Shown here one piece after another: positions 4,432-12,876 of a DNA stretch of 35,076 bases. The DNA comes from a virus. Where the stretch lies: positions 1-35,076 of IMG/VR virus record IMGVR_UViG_3300050821_004856; one strand, 5' to 3'. The notes beneath the pieces are model-generated. The model did not search any database and had not been told where the DNA came from. It saw nothing but the letters and a program-made list of their open reading frames with translations. Position 1 is the first letter of the stretch, and the number at the start of each line of letters is the position of its first letter. The position numbers and the translations under genes were made by a program.

Positions 4432-6818
4432 AAATGCTTAGATTTTTAACGTTTGGTCTTTTTTTTTTGGTCACTGCCCACGCCAACGTAAGTAGTCCTC
4501 AGCTACCTTCACAGGTCGGCAATTCAGGTAAATTCTTAAGCACAAATGGCTCCATAACCTCCTGGCAAACGGCTGGAGGGGGTGGCGGCGGAACGCCTGG
4601 CGGCGCGACCACGTCTGTTCAATATAACAATGCAGGGGCGTTCGCGGGAGACGCAGGCTCGTTTTTTTGGAACGACACTCAAAAATTCCTAGGCATTGAC
4701 GCAGCGACTCCATTAACGGGAAAAATCACAATAGGAAACACGACGGCCGATAATACGACACCAGAAATATCAATGCGCCTTAGTGATAATCCGTCATTTG
4801 GATATGACTTCCAAAATGAAGGAAGTGCTACCGGAGACTTGATCTTAAGTGCAATTAGCAGTGGGACACCAACGATCACTCAAAGATGGAAACGCTCGGG
4901 CGCAATTGTTTTGCCCCATTACGCCGCAGGTTGTCTTCAAACAGATGCATCGGGCAACGTAACGTCGGTAAATGGCTCATGCTCTAGTTCGTCTGGAGCC
5001 AATCAGCAGCTCTCCAATCTATCCGGGACAGTGGCTGCGAATTTAAGTATAAGTCCTACTTCAACAACTGGAGTCCAAACGCTTGGAACTAATGCTAATT
5101 TTTGGGGAGCCAGTGCGATTTCTAGCCTTGTTGATGCCAATAACGTTAGCGCAGTATCCCTGTTCAATCGTGACCTAACCGATACTAGCGCAGTTATCTC
5201 AGTTGACTGGAATGGTCGAGTATTAAGAAACTCATCGAATACGACTGTGATCAATTGGAGCGCATTAACGGCCGGGACAAGCGGATTTGTGCTTCAAACA
5301 GATGGTGCTGGAAATGTAACATGGGTTTCTCCTACTGGAGGGACCACTCCGGCAGGCTCTACTGGAGACGTTCAATTCAATAATGCTGGGTCATTTGGTG
5401 CGGATAATACGAACTTCTTTTGGGACAATACAAACAAGCGCCTAGGTATTGGCACGAATACCCCTGGGCATGCCTTTCATGCAGTGGGTGGCGGCTCTCA
5501 AGTACTTTATTATGGATCATCTGCTTCGACGGCCGCAGGCTTTGAACTTGATTCGACCAATGGTGTTCAATTTGTCTTGTATGCGGATGGCCCAAACAAT
5601 CAAGGACTAATTGGACTTCAGTCGAATCATCCTTTGTCTTTTCGTACCAATAATGCGGCTAGGCTTTCTATTTCGGCGCCAGGAGCGATTCAATTCAACA
5701 CATATACCGCCGGATGTTTACAGGCTGATGCTTCAGGAAATCTTACCTCTGTAAATGGATCATGCGCTAGCGGGACGCCGTCACTTAGTAGCTTAAGCGC
5801 TGCAACGACTACGCATACTATCGATAACACTAACTTTGCCCAAGAGTGGGACTGGAACACGATCACGACTTCAAATGCCATGAAGCTTGCATCGTCCACA
5901 ATTACTAGTGGCTCATTGCTTAATTTAACAGCATCCGATGCTGCGGTGACTGGTCCCCTTCTCGAGGTTACGAGCTCTTCCGCGACCAGCAGTGCAACTG
6001 ACATTAATGTGGATTCATCTGGAACCAGTGGTACGGGCATTAACATTAACGCGAATACGGCCAGCAATAACGTTCTTGCATTCCATTCGCAGAATTCAGC
6101 TACAGGAGGCGCCACAGGTCTTCAAATCGACAATACGGGAACGACGGGAGCTGGCAAGGGTGTTGTGGTCAATCTCGCATCTAACAACGCAAATGCAGTG
6201 GGACTTAACATCACTTATTCGGCCGCGACAAATGCTGCTGATGCGATACAGGTCAATCATGATACTGGCTATGGCCTAGACATTAAAAACCACACACCCA
6301 ATGCGGTAGCTCAATCCATTTTCATTACGAACAATGACACTAGCGCTGCGGTTGGAAATGGCGCAGAGATGGTGTTTGGGACAAGCAATGGAAGCCCAAA
6401 CAAGCTTATTGCGGGGATTGCAGGCGTTGACGAGGACAACACGGCCACTTATGGCGGCGCAGTGGTTCTTTACACGACCAATAGTGGAGGCCCGACACCC
6501 ATAGAGCACTGGCGACTAGATCGTTGGGGCCACATTATCACTAAAGGCACAATTCCGGTATTATCCGGCACCAATTGCGGAACGATTCAATCTGGTTCAA
6601 ACGATGTAAACGGTAAAATCACGGTAGGAACAGGCGCAACGGCTTGCACAGTTACCTTTGCAAATGTTTATACGACCTCGCCAGGCTGTTACATCAATGA
6701 CGAGTCCACAGCTGCCGCAACAGTTCAGCCCTGGACGACGCCAAGCACGACCACAGTAGTTCTAAATGGGACTTTTGGCGCGGGTGACGTGGTTGATTAT
6801 CACTGCGAAGGGCATTGA
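4428..6818 (+). CDS. Large tail fibre-like protein with signal peptide
   Basis: The product has 796 residues. A signal peptide (MKMLRFLTFGLFFLVTAHA) is followed by a Gly-rich linker (51-60). Two copies of a fibre module follow at about 64-95 and 315-346 (VQ(Y/F)NNAGxF...FFW(N/D)(D/N)T), and a second shared element lies at about 165-187 and 427-448 (CLQ(T/A)DASGN(V/L)TSVNGSC). The rest is Ser/Thr/Asn/Gly-rich beta repeat with an ending like a fibre tip (cysteines near 719, 742, 757 and 793). It is probably a trimeric fibre or adhesin that binds the host surface. The T10 tract lies in the signal-peptide codons. It could instead be a secreted adhesin made during infection. Confidence 0.75.
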   Translation: MKMLRFLTFGLFFLVTAHANVSSPQLPSQVGNSGKFLSTNGSITSWQTAGGGGGGTPGGATTSVQYNNAGAFAGDAGSFFWNDTQKFLGIDAATPLTGKITIGNTTADNTTPEISMRLSDNPSFGYDFQNEGSATGDLILSAISSGTPTITQRWKRSGAIVLPHYAAGCLQTDASGNVTSVNGSCSSSSGANQQLSNLSGTVAANLSISPTSTTGVQTLGTNANFWGASAISSLVDANNVSAVSLFNRDLTDTSAVISVDWNGRVLRNSSNTTVINWSALTAGTSGFVLQTDGAGNVTWVSPTGGTTPAGSTGDVQFNNAGSFGADNTNFFWDNTNKRLGIGTNTPGHAFHAVGGGSQVLYYGSSASTAAGFELDSTNGVQFVLYADGPNNQGLIGLQSNHPLSFRTNNAARLSISAPGAIQFNTYTAGCLQADASGNLTSVNGSCASGTPSLSSLSAATTTHTIDNTNFAQEWDWNTITTSNAMKLASSTITSGSLLNLTASDAAVTGPLLEVTSSSATSSATDINVDSSGTSGTGININANTASNNVLAFHSQNSATGGATGLQIDNTGTTGAGKGVVVNLASNNANAVGLNITYSAATNAADAIQVNHDTGYGLDIKNHTPNAVAQSIFITNNDTSAAVGNGAEMVFGTSNGSPNKLIAGIAGVDEDNTATYGGAVVLYTTNSGGPTPIEHWRLDRWGHIITKGTIPVLSGTNCGTIQSGSNDVNGKITVGTGATACTVTFANVYTTSPGCYINDESTAAATVQPWTTPSTTTVVLNGTFGAGDVVDYHCEGH

Positions 6819-6821
6819 TGA

Positions 6822-7397
6822 ATGACTGCGGCGAAAGTCAAAAAGCGTCGCGGATTTAAAGAAGGAATGCCAGTGGGTAGGCCATCTAGCTTTGAAGATC
6901 GCCTTAGAAACATCATGGTGCGCCTCGCTCGAGAGGGCAAAACCGATGTAGAGATTGCTGAAATTTGTGGCATTGATGTAACAACGCTTTGTTTGTGGAA
7001 ATCACACGATGCATCATTTTACCAATCCATAAACCAATCTAAGAACATTCCCGACCAACTAGTTGAAATGTCTTTGTTTAAGAAAGCTCTTGGCTACAAG
7101 CGTAAAGTCACAAAGGTGTTCTGCTACGAGGGTCAAATCATAACTCATGAGCATGAAGAAGAGGTTCCACCTGATGCGACCTCGCAAATCTTCTGGCTCA
7201 AGAACAGACAACCTGGGCGCTGGAGAGACAAGCAGGACATTACGATTCATAATGAGGATGATCTTTTGACCGATGCTCAATTGAGGGCAAAGATTCTAGC
7301 GATGCTTAAGATGAGAAAGACGCCAGAAGAGAGGGAGGTTCAGGATGTTGAAGTCAGGCTACTCGAAAAAGACAATAAGCAAGAACATAGCGACTGA
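6822..7397 (+). CDS. terS: Terminase small subunit-like DNA-binding protein
   Basis: The product has 191 residues. The N-terminus is basic (KVKKRRGF) with GRPSSF at 19-24. A helix-turn-helix spans about 40-62 (KTDVEIAEICGIDVTTLCLW), followed by a helical stretch with FKKALGYKRKV. LKNRQPGRWRDK at 126-137 is a motif very common in phage small-terminase proteins. The protein would recognise packaging sites and recruit the large subunit. It is separated from the large subunit by about 4 kb of fibre genes, which is unusual. ATG 6822 follows the fibre stop by 3 bases. Confidence 0.75.
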   Translation: MTAAKVKKRRGFKEGMPVGRPSSFEDRLRNIMVRLAREGKTDVEIAEICGIDVTTLCLWKSHDASFYQSINQSKNIPDQLVEMSLFKKALGYKRKVTKVFCYEGQIITHEHEEEVPPDATSQIFWLKNRQPGRWRDKQDITIHNEDDLLTDAQLRAKILAMLKMRKTPEEREVQDVEVRLLEKDNKQEHSD

Positions 7398-7515
7398 AGT
7401 CAGGTCAGGAAAATCGGTTAGCCAGAGCGCGGCAATAGCTTACTCAGAAGCACGCAAAGCAGCCAAGGCTAAAGGAAAGGCTGGCATTGCAGCACTCAGA
7501 AAGCCATCTAAGTGA
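7345..7515 (+). CDS. Small basic Lys/Ala-rich phage protein
   Basis: A 56-residue frame starts at ATG 7345 inside the small-terminase gene (53-base overlap), with a strong GGGAGG site 7 bases upstream. It reads MLKSGYSKKTISKNIATEVR, then SGKSVSQSAAIAYSEARKAA and a Lys/Ala-rich tail. This pattern (S-x-K-T-I-S-x-N-I ... G-x-x-x-x-Q-A-x-A-I-A) recurs in small basic phage proteins encoded close to packaging or structural genes. The role is unknown; a nucleic-acid-associated function is plausible from the charge. The next gene starts inside its stop (GTGA). Confidence 0.75.
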   Translation: MLKSGYSKKTISKNIATEVRSGKSVSQSAAIAYSEARKAAKAKGKAGIAALRKPSK

Positions 7516-8831
7516 GACTATTCGCCCTCATCGCATTAATCTTATTGGGACACCTGGCCACGGCCCAGATAGCGCCTCAGCCTCAGTTTCTATCCAATGG
7601 TATTTACAATTTCGTCACGCCAACTCTCGCCAATGGCCAGATATTCCCTTTTCAATTGGATGTGAATGGCAGGCTTTTGGTCGCCTCAACCGCTAGCGTT
7701 ATTGGATCAGTGACAGCGACAATCACTAACTTTCCAGCGGTTCAGCCGGTTAGTCAGTTTGGAGTTTGGTCGGTGGGAAGAACCTGGTCACTTGGTCTAG
7801 CCACAGACTCGCTTATCGCTGGCGGGACATACAACACAACGCCGCCAACACTTATTAATGGGGAGAATTTTGGTCTTCAGCTTGATTCAAGTGGCAATCT
7901 CAAAGTCAATGCAACGGCGACAATTCCTGGGACCGTAACAGTTGTCCAGCCGACAGGAGCCAATCTCCACGCAGACATAGACAATTTCCCGGCCACCACA
8001 GCAGTGACTCAATCGACAAGTCCCTGGGTTGTCTCTGGGACAATTACGGCCAATCAGGGTGCACCTCCATGGTCGGTAAGCCAGTCCGGAGCTTGGACAA
8101 CGGGAAGAACCTGGACGCTCTCACATTCTACTGATTCCACGGCTTCCTGGACGTTTGATGGCTCTGGCAATTCGATAGGCTCGACGACGCTAAGTGCAGT
8201 CAATTATCTAGACGTTTGGTCTCCAAATATGACCCAAAACGGCGTAGCTCCTCCGACAAGAGCGGGGATGATAGCCGGAGATGATACCTTAGGTGCCGTT
8301 AGCCGGTATGTTGTTGTTAACACTCAGGGGCAGCTAGAGATTGATGGGGGCACAGCTTCAGGCGCTTCAGACTTGGGTTATCCGGTCAAGGTTGGCGGTG
8401 TTTATAATAGCACGCAACCCACGTTCTCAACTGGCCAGCGTGGAGACGCTCAGATTGATGCGAATGGAAACTTAAGAGTTGTTCTCAGCTCCGGAAACAA
8501 CGCTATAGGCTATCAAGCTGGACGCGGAGTCTTGAGCACATTCACTCAGAGCTATTCGTCGTCGAATTTGGCCACTGGAGCCTTTACCACGATCATAACC
8601 TCGACAGCCTCGACGATTAACGAGATGGACATTTTCGACACATCAGGCTTGGATTATTACCTAGCCTACGCAGCGACCTGCGGGGCCCTGTCAACTGCCA
8701 CAAATGCCATTATCGTAAGCCCTGGAGGCGGTGGTAAGGACTTTCAGATCCCAAGTGGGAATTGCGTAGGGTTTGAGGCAAAGACCGCTCTAATCAGCGC
8801 TGGGAGCGTCAATATGACGTTTTACAAGTGA
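7512..8831 (+). CDS. Secreted-type repeat protein of the fibre block
   Basis: The product has 439 residues and starts at GTG 7512 in a GTGA overlap. The signal peptide is MRLFALIALILLGHLATAQ. Three copies of a GxYNxxxPTxxxGQxxxxQxDxxGxLxV unit lie at about 29-57, 104-132 and 295-323. A repeated (S)GxWxxGRTWxL element is at 83-94 and 192-203. The C-terminus has paired cysteines (about 379 and 411) and is beta-rich. The repeat resembles units of phage virion proteins of uncertain function. No enzymatic motif is seen. It probably forms a fibre or decoration together with the flanking glycine-rich protein. Confidence 0.7.
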   Translation: MRLFALIALILLGHLATAQIAPQPQFLSNGIYNFVTPTLANGQIFPFQLDVNGRLLVASTASVIGSVTATITNFPAVQPVSQFGVWSVGRTWSLGLATDSLIAGGTYNTTPPTLINGENFGLQLDSSGNLKVNATATIPGTVTVVQPTGANLHADIDNFPATTAVTQSTSPWVVSGTITANQGAPPWSVSQSGAWTTGRTWTLSHSTDSTASWTFDGSGNSIGSTTLSAVNYLDVWSPNMTQNGVAPPTRAGMIAGDDTLGAVSRYVVVNTQGQLEIDGGTASGASDLGYPVKVGGVYNSTQPTFSTGQRGDAQIDANGNLRVVLSSGNNAIGYQAGRGVLSTFTQSYSSSNLATGAFTTIITSTASTINEMDIFDTSGLDYYLAYAATCGALSTATNAIIVSPGGGGKDFQIPSGNCVGFEAKTALISAGSVNMTFYK

Positions 8832-9955
8832 TTAAGATCTTATTTGCAACACTTCTATCTGCAAATGCCGCCATTGCCACATTTCCGCCAAATGGGCCTT
8901 TTTACATCGGCCCAAACACAGCTCAAGCGCTCCTCAACATCGTGAGTGCATTTCTTGGCAATGGCTACTCGCTCATGCCATCACAGAATCTCTTTGGCGA
9001 TTGCTCTGATGGGGATGTGATTATAAGTTCAGGAACGACAAGCCTTGCTCGAGATATGTTTTACAACAATCTCACGCTTAACGGCACCGGAATCATTTCT
9101 ATGCAGAATCAGCGTATTTTTGTGTGTGGGACGCTTGACCTAACAGCTGCAAACTCTGGTGCCATTGATGGAAGTGGCACAACTGGACAAAGTGGAACTG
9201 GTGCTGGTGCCGGGGGTACCGCTGGCGGAGTGACGGCTGCTGGAACAAATATTCCAAATCGCGCCGGAGGTGCTGGCGGCGCCGGAGGCACCACGACCGG
9301 AACGCAAGGTGCTGCTGGGACTGGTGGAAACGTCATAACCTCAAGCGCTGGTGGTGCTGGTGGTAAGGGTGGGAATGGTACCGGCGGAAATGGTGGGGCA
9401 TCTCGTGCGGCGGCGGCTGTTATTGCTTTCCCTATGCGTGATGTAATTTATACATGGTTCTTACCTCAAACTGGAGCTGGCGGCCAGGTTTACACTGGTG
9501 GATCTGGTCCCGGTGGAAGCGGTGGCGGAGGAGATACTGTTAATTCTGGCGGCGGCGGAGGCGGAGGTGGCTCAAGTGGAGCAACTGTTTATCTCGCGGC
9601 AAACATTATCAAAACAAGCGTTTCAACTGTTAGTGCCACCATTTCCGCTCGAGGTGGGCCTGGAGGCAATGGAGGTTCACCGGCCGCTGGAAATACCGGA
9701 GGTGGAGGCGGGGGAGGCGGCGGGGCTGGAGGTTGGATCGTTATAAAATATAATTCTCGAATTGGCCCCGTAGTTACAAATTTGGTTAACGCTCTCCCTG
9801 GTAATTTTGCTGGGCTTAATGGGTTTGGCGGCACAGGGCACGGAACTGGTACAAATGGCTCTCCCGGCGCAACTGGAAGCAATGGTCTCATTCAGCTTTT
9901 GAATGTTTCAACAGGTCAAAGCATTAGCAATACTACAGGATTGGCTAACCTATGA
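8828..9955 (+). CDS. Glycine-rich adhesin-like protein with signal peptide
   Basis: The product has 375 residues with a GTG start in a GTGA overlap. An N-terminal MIKILFATLLSANAAIA looks like a signal peptide. After a 90-residue head comes a long glycine-rich domain with several poly-Gly runs (GAGAGG, GGAGGAGG, SGGGGGGGGSS, TGGGGGGGGGAGGW), broken by short beta segments. In T4-like gp38 adhesins such runs form polyglycine-II sandwiches that display receptor-binding loops, so a receptor-binding role is plausible but inferred from composition. Strong codon bias to GGN explains the locally high GC. It overlaps the next gene by 4 bases. Confidence 0.7.
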   Translation: MIKILFATLLSANAAIATFPPNGPFYIGPNTAQALLNIVSAFLGNGYSLMPSQNLFGDCSDGDVIISSGTTSLARDMFYNNLTLNGTGIISMQNQRIFVCGTLDLTAANSGAIDGSGTTGQSGTGAGAGGTAGGVTAAGTNIPNRAGGAGGAGGTTTGTQGAAGTGGNVITSSAGGAGGKGGNGTGGNGGASRAAAAVIAFPMRDVIYTWFLPQTGAGGQVYTGGSGPGGSGGGGDTVNSGGGGGGGGSSGATVYLAANIIKTSVSTVSATISARGGPGGNGGSPAAGNTGGGGGGGGGAGGWIVIKYNSRIGPVVTNLVNALPGNFAGLNGFGGTGHGTGTNGSPGATGSNGLIQLLNVSTGQSISNTTGLANL

Positions 9956-10404
9956 TCACACAAGACGCTTATAACCATTCAGTCACAATGACCACAGATG
10001 GAACAACTGACAGCTATTTAGTTGGCGGTGCTATGAGCTATCAGTTCCCAGCAGGAACAAGTGACGCAGTTGTCGCAATCACTTTAGCCATTCAGGCTAA
10101 CCTCATTCTGTTCAATGCTGCGCTTACCGATATGGTCAACAATCACTATAGTTTAGAGCAGCGAGTGAGATGGATTCTGCTTTATTTAGAAGGCCAGTTC
10201 ATGGTGCTTCCGAATCGTTTGACCTATCTCAATCAGCTTCTCACCTGGGGAAACAGCATTTCAACCTATGCGGTGACCTATATCGCGACAGTTTCAGCGA
10301 TGACGAATCCAACTACAATCGCTGGTACACAACCAGATTTTAGTGCAATTGAGGCGGCGGACCCTAAGTTAACCCTTTTAGCTTGCATGCAGATTGTAGG
10401 CTGA
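9952..10404 (+). CDS. Hypothetical protein of the fibre block
   Basis: The product has 150 residues. The N-terminal 35 residues are beta-like (TTDGTTDSYLVGGAMSYQFP); the rest is helical (VVAITLAIQANLILFNAALT, then EQRVRWILLYLEGQ). It has no signal peptide, unlike the three genes before it, and I recognise no family. A chaperone or connector for the fibre proteins would fit the position, but nothing in the sequence proves it. It starts in an ATGA overlap with the glycine-rich gene. Confidence 0.65.
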   Translation: MITQDAYNHSVTMTTDGTTDSYLVGGAMSYQFPAGTSDAVVAITLAIQANLILFNAALTDMVNNHYSLEQRVRWILLYLEGQFMVLPNRLTYLNQLLTWGNSISTYAVTYIATVSAMTNPTTIAGTQPDFSAIEAADPKLTLLACMQIVG

Positions 10405-10405
10405 T

Positions 10406-10501
10406 GTGAATTATGACTGGTTTGAGATGGGAATCGTTATTGGAGTTTGCTTAATCCTCATTGTAATTTTTGGGAGTGATCAATGGCCAAAGTCGTCTTA
10501 A
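10406..10501 (+). CDS. Tiny membrane protein (GTG start)
   Basis: A 31-residue frame begins at GTG 10406, one base after the preceding stop. It encodes NYDWFEMGIVIGVCLILIVI then a short polar tail, i.e. a single transmembrane helix. It overlaps the next gene by 19 bases. The spacing and the clean hydrophobic stretch suggest a real gene, but the ribosome-binding site is poor and it is too short for certainty. Confidence 0.4.
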   Translation: MNYDWFEMGIVIGVCLILIVIFGSDQWPKSS

Positions 10502-11133
10502 TTAGACATGGGCATACGAAACTCAATGGAACAAGCGGCACGTCTGTTGACCGAATTCGTGGCTGGAAGGATGTTCCCCTTGATGAGCGAGGCATTAAGG
10601 ACGCTGAGAAGGCTAGTCTAGAGCTAAACAAGAAATATGATATTGATTGCATTTATTCTAGCGATCTTTCTAGGGCATTCGATACAGCGAAGATTTGCAA
10701 CATTCATGATTTGCCCATTACTGCTATGCTTGAGTTTCGTCCTTGGAACTTAGGGATTTATCAGGGAAAAGAAACTAAGGAAATTATCGAAGACCTAAAC
10801 AATATGGTGAGACATGAAGAGGTTGTGCCCAAAGACGGGGAAGCCTTCAAGGAGTTTCGGATGCGTTTCCTTGGAGCGCTTCAAGAAATCATTTACGAAG
10901 CAATTGACGAGGATGAGGAGATGGCGATATTTACTCACTTCAGGGACCTTAAATGCGCAGATGCCTGGATTAAGCGTGGGTGCCCTAGAGACTTCTCCAT
11001 TGACGCTAAGGTCATGATGAAAGATGATTTCGCACCTGGGACAATGCTTGAAATCCCGCTTGATTTGTTTGATCACGAGGAGGGAGAAGATATGGAAGAT
11101 GAAGACGAGGATATTTCGAGAGAAGAAGAGTAA
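10483..11133 (+). CDS. Histidine phosphatase family protein
   Basis: The product has 216 residues of the phosphoglycerate mutase-like branch. It has RHGHT at 8-12 (His9 nucleophile, Arg8), SSDLSRAFDTA with Arg64, Glu84 in LEFRPWNLG and a second His152 in THFRDLK. The catalytic set is complete, so it should hydrolyse a phosphomonoester by way of a phosphohistidine. The C-terminal 20 residues are extremely acidic (EDMEDEDEDISREEE). GGGAG lies 6 bases before the ATG. The substrate is unknown. It sits between fibre and packaging genes and is probably an auxiliary metabolic or signalling gene. Confidence 0.85.
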   Translation: MAKVVLIRHGHTKLNGTSGTSVDRIRGWKDVPLDERGIKDAEKASLELNKKYDIDCIYSSDLSRAFDTAKICNIHDLPITAMLEFRPWNLGIYQGKETKEIIEDLNNMVRHEEVVPKDGEAFKEFRMRFLGALQEIIYEAIDEDEEMAIFTHFRDLKCADAWIKRGCPRDFSIDAKVMMKDDFAPGTMLEIPLDLFDHEEGEDMEDEDEDISREEE

Positions 11134-11427
11134 ATGAAGCAAGTTTCTGGCCAAACCTTTTGCCCCTGTGGCGTTGACCTTCACTTCAAGATTGGCAAGC
11201 CAACTCGAATCACGCCTCAGACGACTAGTTTTAGGTGTCCCAAATGCTTGAGTACTTATCTCGCTAAAGCCGAGGTAGACGATAACCGCAAGGTTAAGAT
11301 AAGCTTTGGAGTTCAGCAGATAAGTCCAGCATGCGAAGCAATTATACAGAAAGCGATTGATGAACGCGGAAGAGGCAGTCGAGAAGCTAAGTCGGGAAGA
11401 GCTGATAAAGCTAGCCCAGACGCTTAA
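11134..11427 (+). CDS. Small zinc-ribbon protein
   Basis: The product has 97 residues. CPCG at about 10-13 and CPKC at about 35-38 make a two-knuckle zinc ribbon joined by a beta segment. The C-terminal third is basic (DERGRGSREAKSGRADK). It is read directly after the phosphatase stop and overlaps the TerL gene by 68 bases. No family is recognised; nucleic-acid binding linked to packaging is a guess from context. Confidence 0.65.
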   Translation: MKQVSGQTFCPCGVDLHFKIGKPTRITPQTTSFRCPKCLSTYLAKAEVDDNRKVKISFGVQQISPACEAIIQKAIDERGRGSREAKSGRADKASPDA

Positions 11428-12817
11428 GTACGAAAAGGTCAGAGAAAACACTCGAATCATTGATAGCCTTTATCCTGAGACTGGCCAGCTTTCCAGACAC
11501 AATTACATTAAGCACATGGAGTTTTTCGCTGCTGGGAAGACGCATATGGAGCGCGCAACCATAAGCGGCAATCGCTGTGGGAAAACTCACATGTCATGTT
11601 ACGAGTCTACGCTCCATCTCACTGGCGAATATCCTAGTTGGTGGGAAGGTAGACGCTTTGACCATGGCGTTGATTGGTGGAGCGCGAGCGTAACAGGTGA
11701 GACGACGCGGGACATTTTACAGCACAAGTTTCTTGGACAACCTGGACAATTCGGTACGGGACTCATTCCAAAGAAAGCAATCATTGGTGAACCAACAAGC
11801 AGACGAGGCTTAGCCGATGCCGTCGATACAATACAAATCAAGCATATCTCTGGCGACATTTCTACGCTTTCATTTAAGAGCTTCGATCAGGGCAGGGAAA
11901 AATTTCAGGGCACGAAAAAAGATGGAATTCAGCTAGATGAGGAGCCGCCTGCATCTGTTTACTTTGAGGCTTTGACTCGTCTTTCCGCCACTGAGCCTGG
12001 CCAAGAAGACGGCTTGATGCTTTGTACCTTTACCCCGCTCTCAGGAATGTCAGCGGTTGTGCTCATGTTTCTTAATGACGCCTCATCTGCGAGATTTGTC
12101 ATGACAATGGGCATGGACCACGCGCCGCACCTATCCTCAGCGACAAAGCAAAAGCTACTTAAGTCTTACCCTCCACACGAAAGAGAGGCGCGGATTAACG
12201 GAACGCCACAATTGGGCGCTGGAAAGATTTATCCAGTTGATGAAGTTGAGTTGATTGTTCCTGACTTCCAGATTCCGAAGCATTGGCCAAGAATTTACGG
12301 CTTCGACGTTGGCTGGAATAAGACTGCCTGTATTTGGGGAGCGATAGATAGGGAGACAGACATTGTCTATTTGTATTCAGAGCATTATCAAGGCGAGCAA
12401 TTGCCGGTTGTTCATGCTCAGGCGCTTAAGGCTCGAGGTCTTTGGATCCCTGGGTTGATTGATCCGGCAAGCAGGGGAAAGTCTCAAAGAGATGGTCAGC
12501 AATTGATGCAGGATTACGTGGAATTGGGTCTAAATCTCACGCCTGCATTTAACGGCGTAGAGTCTGGTCTTTATTCCTGTTGGGAACGAATGGCCGGTGG
12601 ACGCCTTAAAGTCTTCGCAAGCTTAAACAATTGGCGCGAGGAGTTCAGGCTTTATAGGAGAAACGAACAAGGCAAAGTCCACAAAGAGAAAGATCATCTC
12701 ATGGACGCAATGCGCTATATGATTATGGGATTAGACCAGGCGAAGGCAGAGCCGGTTAAGCAGAAGCCTAAAATCGAGATGCGCTCATTTCAAGGGAACG
12801 CCGATTGGATGGAGTAA
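11360..12817 (+). CDS. terL: Terminase large subunit
   Basis: The product has 485 residues from ATG 11360 (a TTG one codon earlier is also possible). The ATPase part has Walker A SGNRCGKT at 69-76, Walker B DGIQLDEE at 188-195 and a CTFTP coupling motif near 222. The RNase H-like nuclease part has Asp316 in GFDVGWN, Asp368 in GLIDPAS and the DHLMDA motif with Asp445 and Asp449. The enzyme drives DNA into the prohead and cuts concatemers. It starts inside the zinc-ribbon gene. A 59-base gap follows before the portal gene. Confidence 0.93.
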   Translation: MNAEEAVEKLSREELIKLAQTLKYEKVRENTRIIDSLYPETGQLSRHNYIKHMEFFAAGKTHMERATISGNRCGKTHMSCYESTLHLTGEYPSWWEGRRFDHGVDWWSASVTGETTRDILQHKFLGQPGQFGTGLIPKKAIIGEPTSRRGLADAVDTIQIKHISGDISTLSFKSFDQGREKFQGTKKDGIQLDEEPPASVYFEALTRLSATEPGQEDGLMLCTFTPLSGMSAVVLMFLNDASSARFVMTMGMDHAPHLSSATKQKLLKSYPPHEREARINGTPQLGAGKIYPVDEVELIVPDFQIPKHWPRIYGFDVGWNKTACIWGAIDRETDIVYLYSEHYQGEQLPVVHAQALKARGLWIPGLIDPASRGKSQRDGQQLMQDYVELGLNLTPAFNGVESGLYSCWERMAGGRLKVFASLNNWREEFRLYRRNEQGKVHKEKDHLMDAMRYMIMGLDQAKAEPVKQKPKIEMRSFQGNADWME

Positions 12818-12876
12818 AGTCCTGAATTTGTAAATCTTATAGACGCGCCCCACTAAATCCATTACATTTTTTCACT

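Noticed and set aside
5690-6115. 141-codon leftward frame inside the fibre gene
   Set aside because: It lies fully inside a well-supported gene, has no ribosome-binding site and its composition mirrors the repeat.
9109-9891. Long Pro/Ala/Val-rich frames opposite the glycine-rich gene
   Set aside because: These are shadows of GGN codons; composition is artificial and there is no ribosome-binding site.
10795-11460. 221-codon leftward frame opposite the phosphatase and zinc-ribbon genes
   Set aside because: It is opposite two genes with recognisable motifs and shows no domain itself.
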